Source of the DNA: Bacteroides sp. 43_108
GTDB taxonomy: Bacteria; Bacteroidota; Bacteroidia; Bacteroidales; Bacteroidaceae
DNA length: 42,813 nt
Assembly (NCBI GenBank): GCA_001915545.1
Contig: MNQS01000018.1
Span: 1-42,813 of the forward strand
Direction of reading: 5' to 3'
Below the pieces are notes generated by a model. The model made no database searches and had not been told where the DNA came from. It was given only the letters and a program-made list of their open reading frames with translations. This document shows positions 41,321 through 42,813 of the stretch, one piece after another (position 1 is the first letter of the stretch; the number at the start of each line of letters is the position of its first letter). Both the position numbers and the translations under genes were made by a program.

Positions 41321-41347
41321 GGGCGTGTTTAAACTTTAATCACGTGG

Positions 41348-41378
41348 CAAATATAGTCTAAGTTTCTTAGACAACAAA
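41348..41378 (-). promoter_or_regulatory. Leftward early promoter
   Basis: On the minus strand TTTG (41375-41378), a 19-nt spacer and TATATTTG (41348-41355) match the Bacteroides consensus exactly in both boxes and spacing. The predicted start is near 41342, ahead of the 63-aa gene and the transposition genes. Its spacer is almost filled by a perfect palindrome, the likely operator. Confidence 0.8.
41356..41372. promoter_or_regulatory. Operator-like palindrome in the early promoter spacer
   Basis: GTCTAAGTTTCTTAGAC is a perfect inverted repeat (7-bp arms, 3-bp centre) exactly between the -33 and -7 boxes. A protein bound here would block polymerase. The inner 15 bp recur with one change at 41535-41549 inside the regulator gene (TCTAAGTTTTTTAGA). 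Confidence 0.7.
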
Positions 41379-41399
41379 GTGTTAATCCAAATAATTTAG

Positions 41400-41804
41400 A
41401 TTTATGAGCGTTATCTAAGGGAGAGTAGGGGACTTAAATTAGATGAATTTGAGTTTCTGGGCATCAAAAAAGGTACAATGTCAAACTATGAACTGGGTAA
41501 TACAGAACCTAAATTGAGTTTGTTATGTGAAATATCTAAGTTTTTTAGAATATCAATCGACGACTTTCTTTTAAAAGATATAGAAGCCGAAAAAATTACA
41601 CCAGTAGTAACGGAAACAGCTCCTCCAGAAACAGCTAACAATAATTTTAGGGAGCTTCTGGATGTTTTAAGGGAAAAAGACTCCACCATTCGAGAAATGG
41701 CAGAGGAAATAGGGATGCTCAAACAGACAATTACACAACTTAAACAGGACAAGTCGGGGCGTGTTTCGGATGCAAGCGATTCTACGGTTGCCAATGCCAT
41801 CTAA
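41400..41804 (+). CDS. XRE-type HTH regulator (candidate phage repressor), start codon unclear
   Basis: The open frame runs from 41400. It encodes RYLRESRGLKLDEFEFLGIK then KGTMSNYELGNTEPKLSLLC and ISKFFRISIDDFLL, an XRE/lambda-repressor-like helix-turn-helix, followed by a coiled-coil tail (LREKDSTIREMAEEIGMLKQ) likely for dimerisation. The first in-frame ATG (41478) lies in the middle of the HTH and would delete two helices. Upstream only ATT (41400) is near-cognate. An ATG at 41404 is out of frame by one base and stops after four codons. So the gene either uses a rare start or has lost one nucleotide. It faces the early operon and lies next to a palindromic operator. Confidence 0.65.
   Translation: MYERYLRESRGLKLDEFEFLGIKKGTMSNYELGNTEPKLSLLCEISKFFRISIDDFLLKDIEAEKITPVVTETAPPETANNNFRELLDVLREKDSTIREMAEEIGMLKQTITQLKQDKSGRVSDASDSTVANAI
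41535..41549. promoter_or_regulatory. Second operator-like site inside the regulator gene
   Basis: TCTAAGTTTTTTAGA matches the inner 15 bp of the palindrome at 41356-41372 at 14 positions. It could allow autoregulation or looping. It also encodes ordinary residues of the HTH protein, so chance remains possible. Confidence 0.35.
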
Positions 41805-41992
41805 AACGTGTTTTATGGGGAAAGGGAGGTAAAAACAGTTAAATCACTATTTTACAGCAGAATATATAAAAATACAGGGGAGTAAATAAATATTATCTAT
41901 ATACAATTTACCCCCTACAATATTATAAAAACCGATGAATACCAAATAAAAAAAAGATATTTCCCCGTTTTATTAGAACAAAATAGGCACAA

Positions 41993-42082
41993 AAATGAAT
42001 AACCAAATGAATAAGCAATCAAAACATTTCGTTTTTGTAATAGCTTAAATGAATAACCAAATGAATAAGCAAGTGAATAACC
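41993..42082. repeat. Iteron-like cluster of 12-bp ATGAATAA repeats
   Basis: A 26-bp sequence occurs exactly twice (41993-42018 and 42047-42072). Each copy is itself two 12-bp units, AAATGAATAACC and AAATGAATAAGC. A fifth unit AAGTGAATAACC follows at 42071-42082. The area (41805-42160) is AT-rich and otherwise without a supported gene. Regularly phased short repeats suggest a protein-binding array. Confidence 0.65.
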
Positions 42083-42162
42083 TTTCCACTTTTTAAGACG
42101 TTCAAAGCGTTCAAACGGATAAATACAGCCTTCCATCATAGTTTGACACTTATAAGGGCAAA

Positions 42163-42184
42163 AAAAGCCGCTTTTGCGGCTTTT
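42163..42184. terminator. Bidirectional terminator
   Basis: AAAAGCCGC-TTTT-GCGGCTTTT, perfect 9-bp arms with A- and T-runs. It can end both the rightward regulator transcript and the leftward 70-aa gene. Confidence 0.8.
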
Positions 42185-42203
42185 AATTGCGTTCTAAGGC
42201 ATT

Positions 42204-42416
42204 TTATCCCTTTCTGGTACATGTTATCAAGCGAGACTGAATAATCATTGCACGTTTCGTGTATTTGGCAATGTCATCAACCAGTCCAGCATGTAAAAGA
42301 CTACTCTTAGTGATTCCGACCTGTTTCTCCGTCAGAGTTTCAAAAATGGCCGATATACTACCAAAGTAGATGTTCTTTTTCTCAAAAATCAAATGTACAT
42401 GGATAACTTTACTCAT
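42204..42416 (-). CDS. Small hypothetical protein near the right end
   Basis: 70 aa (MSKVIHVHLIFEKKNIYFGS, IFETLTEKQVGITKSSLLHA, YTKRAMIIQSRLIT). It has the look of small conserved Bacteroidales proteins with no assigned function. It has a perfect -7 box (42440-42447) upstream and a terminator just downstream, so it forms its own unit and may be expressed in the lysogen. Confidence 0.7.
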   Translation of the reverse strand: MSKVIHVHLIFEKKNIYFGSISAIFETLTEKQVGITKSSLLHAGLVDDIAKYTKRAMIIQSRLITCTRKG

Positions 42417-42439
42417 GATATATAGTATTTATTTCACTG

Positions 42440-42447
42440 CAAATATA
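42440..42447 (-). promoter_or_regulatory. Promoter of the 70-aa gene
   Basis: Minus-strand TATATTTG is an exact TAnnTTTG box 23 bp before the ATG at 42416. The -33 region (TATT) is weak. Confidence 0.5.
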
Positions 42448-42505
42448 CCAAATATCAGCTATATGGAATAATTTTAATAAATAAAAATAGGAGAGAAGCG
42501 AAGCG

Positions 42506-42625
42506 CTCCCCTACTCCACTTGCATAAATTACACCATTTGGTTATCTTTGTATATGGAAGTATGGCCTGGGCAAAGCATCGGAGTGAAATAATACCATAC
42601 TGCCTGAATTCTCCCCTACTCCACT
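42506..42625 (+). repeat. Direct repeat CTCCCCTACTCCACT
   Basis: The 15-bp sequence CTCCCCTACTCCACT is repeated exactly at 42506-42520 and 42611-42625, flanking the outward promoter and an AGTATGG/CCATACT inverted repeat (42559-42565, 42594-42600). Function unknown. Confidence 0.5.
42520..42550 (+). promoter_or_regulatory. Outward-facing promoter at the right end
   Basis: TTG (42520-42522), a 20-nt spacer and TATCTTTG (42543-42550) fit the Bacteroides promoter. No phage gene longer than a 12-codon frame (ATG at 42554) follows before the phage end. The 42417-42813 stretch otherwise holds only repeats and transposase sites. Transcription could run into flanking host DNA or make a short RNA. 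Confidence 0.45.
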
Positions 42626-42644
42626 CCTAATGTAAAGAGATTCA

Positions 42645-42661
42645 TTTGAACGGTGTTCAAA
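42645..42661. repeat. Inverted repeat TTTGAAC-GGT-GTTCAAA
   Basis: Perfect 7-bp arms with a 3-bp centre, followed by a further half-site GGTTCAAA (42665-42672). It has the form of a dimeric protein-binding site, close to the right-end transposase motifs. Confidence 0.4.
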
Positions 42662-42696
42662 CAAGGTTCAAATGTAAGCTCGATGTAAAGCGATGT

Positions 42697-42802
42697 AAAC
42701 GCTTCGTTTTTCCACCCAGCTCACTCCTACCCCGTTCTAACGCTTTGAAAACCAAAGCAATCAGATATTTTCAGACCGACCGAACTTTGACACGCATCGT
42801 TT
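42697..42802 (-). repeat. Right-end transposase-binding site candidates (R1, R2)
   Basis: On the minus strand AAACGAAGCGTTT (42697-42709) and AAACGATGCGTGT (42790-42802) match the left-end motif. R1 extended (42786-42802) is 16/17 identical to L1 in inverted orientation. Copies inverted relative to the left end are expected of Mu-like phage ends. Confidence 0.65.
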
Positions 42803-42813
42803 CTCCCCCCTTA

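Larger units (their letters stand above)
1..42813. mobile_element. Mu-like transposable prophage of Bacteroidales carrying a DGR
   Basis: Gene content and order fit a transposable siphovirus-like phage. There is a MuA-like transposase with a MuB-like ATPase, Mu gp27/28/29/F/G/gp36-like head genes, a long tail tape measure, lysis genes and an HTH regulator facing the early operon. Motifs of the form AAACGANGCGT occur twice at each end in inverted orientation (35-47, 60-72; 42697-42709, 42790-42802), as expected of transposase-binding ends. No integrase of the tyrosine or serine family is seen. The exact termini and target duplication cannot be read from the window alone. Confidence 0.9.

Noticed and set aside
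41993..42082. CRISPR-like array
   Set aside because: Units are 12 bp, mostly adjacent, without spacers of constant length, and no cas genes are present.
41915..42139. 74-codon frame on the minus strand with repeated YSFG residues
   Set aside because: The repeated peptide is only the translation of the 12-bp iterons. There is no ribosome site and the composition is AT-driven.

Overview
The window looks like one essentially complete transposable (Mu-like) temperate phage of a Bacteroidales host (Bacteroides, Phocaeicola or Parabacteroides). The host assignment rests on repeated promoters of the Bacteroides type (-7 box TAnnTTTG, sometimes with TTTG about 19 nt upstream), on protein style, and on a Bacteroidales-type diversity-generating retroelement (DGR). 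The Mu-like assignment rests on a DDE transposase next to an AAA+ target-selection ATPase, Mu-type head genes (gp27/28/29/F/G/gp36-like), and related 13-bp motifs inverted at the two ends of the window. The overall layout resembles published DGR-carrying Mu-like Bacteroides phages (the 'Hankeyphage' type), from memory and not checked.

Layout. (1) Left end, 1-213: candidate transposase sites and a terminator. (2) Leftward late operon, 25528 to 214: head protease/scaffold, major capsid protein, amidase, holin, overlapping spanins, tail tube, frameshifted tail chaperones, tape measure, Dit/Tal-like tail-tip proteins, a 2245-aa DGR target protein, the template repeat, the reverse transcriptase, a small tail-associated protein, an HTH protein, a thymidylate-synthase-family enzyme with a dCMP-type active site, and a D12-class DNA methylase. 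(3) Divergent rightward late operon, 25725 to 32376: terminase subunits, gp36-like connector, portal, a Mu F-like head protein fused to a papain-fold toxin-like domain with a small antisense gene (candidate immunity) behind it, Mu G-like protein and tail terminator. (4) Leftward early operon, 41268 to 32763: small proteins, a tRNA-like gene, MuA-like and MuB-like transposition proteins, an ATPase, zinc-finger and DNA-binding proteins. A separately promoted 96-aa gene lies beyond its terminator. (5) Switch region and right end, 41269-42813: facing promoters, an operator-like palindrome between the -33 and -7 boxes of the early promoter, an HTH regulator lacking a clean start codon, an iteron-like repeat cluster, one small gene, an outward-pointing promoter and right-end transposase sites.

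How it works together. In Mu, tail-fibre variation comes from an invertible segment and DNA protection from mom. Here a DGR rewrites the C-type-lectin tip of the tail protein, and two candidate DNA-modification genes sit just beyond it. The DGR is directly demonstrable: template and variable repeats (118 bp) differ at 17 positions, all of them adenines in the template strand. The most useful items for follow-up are the DGR with its own template promoter and no visible Avd, the dCMP-type thymidylate-synthase relative, the head-toxin/immunity pair, a putative pseudoknotted small RNA at 2147-2283, the unusual tRNA-like gene, and the lysogeny switch.
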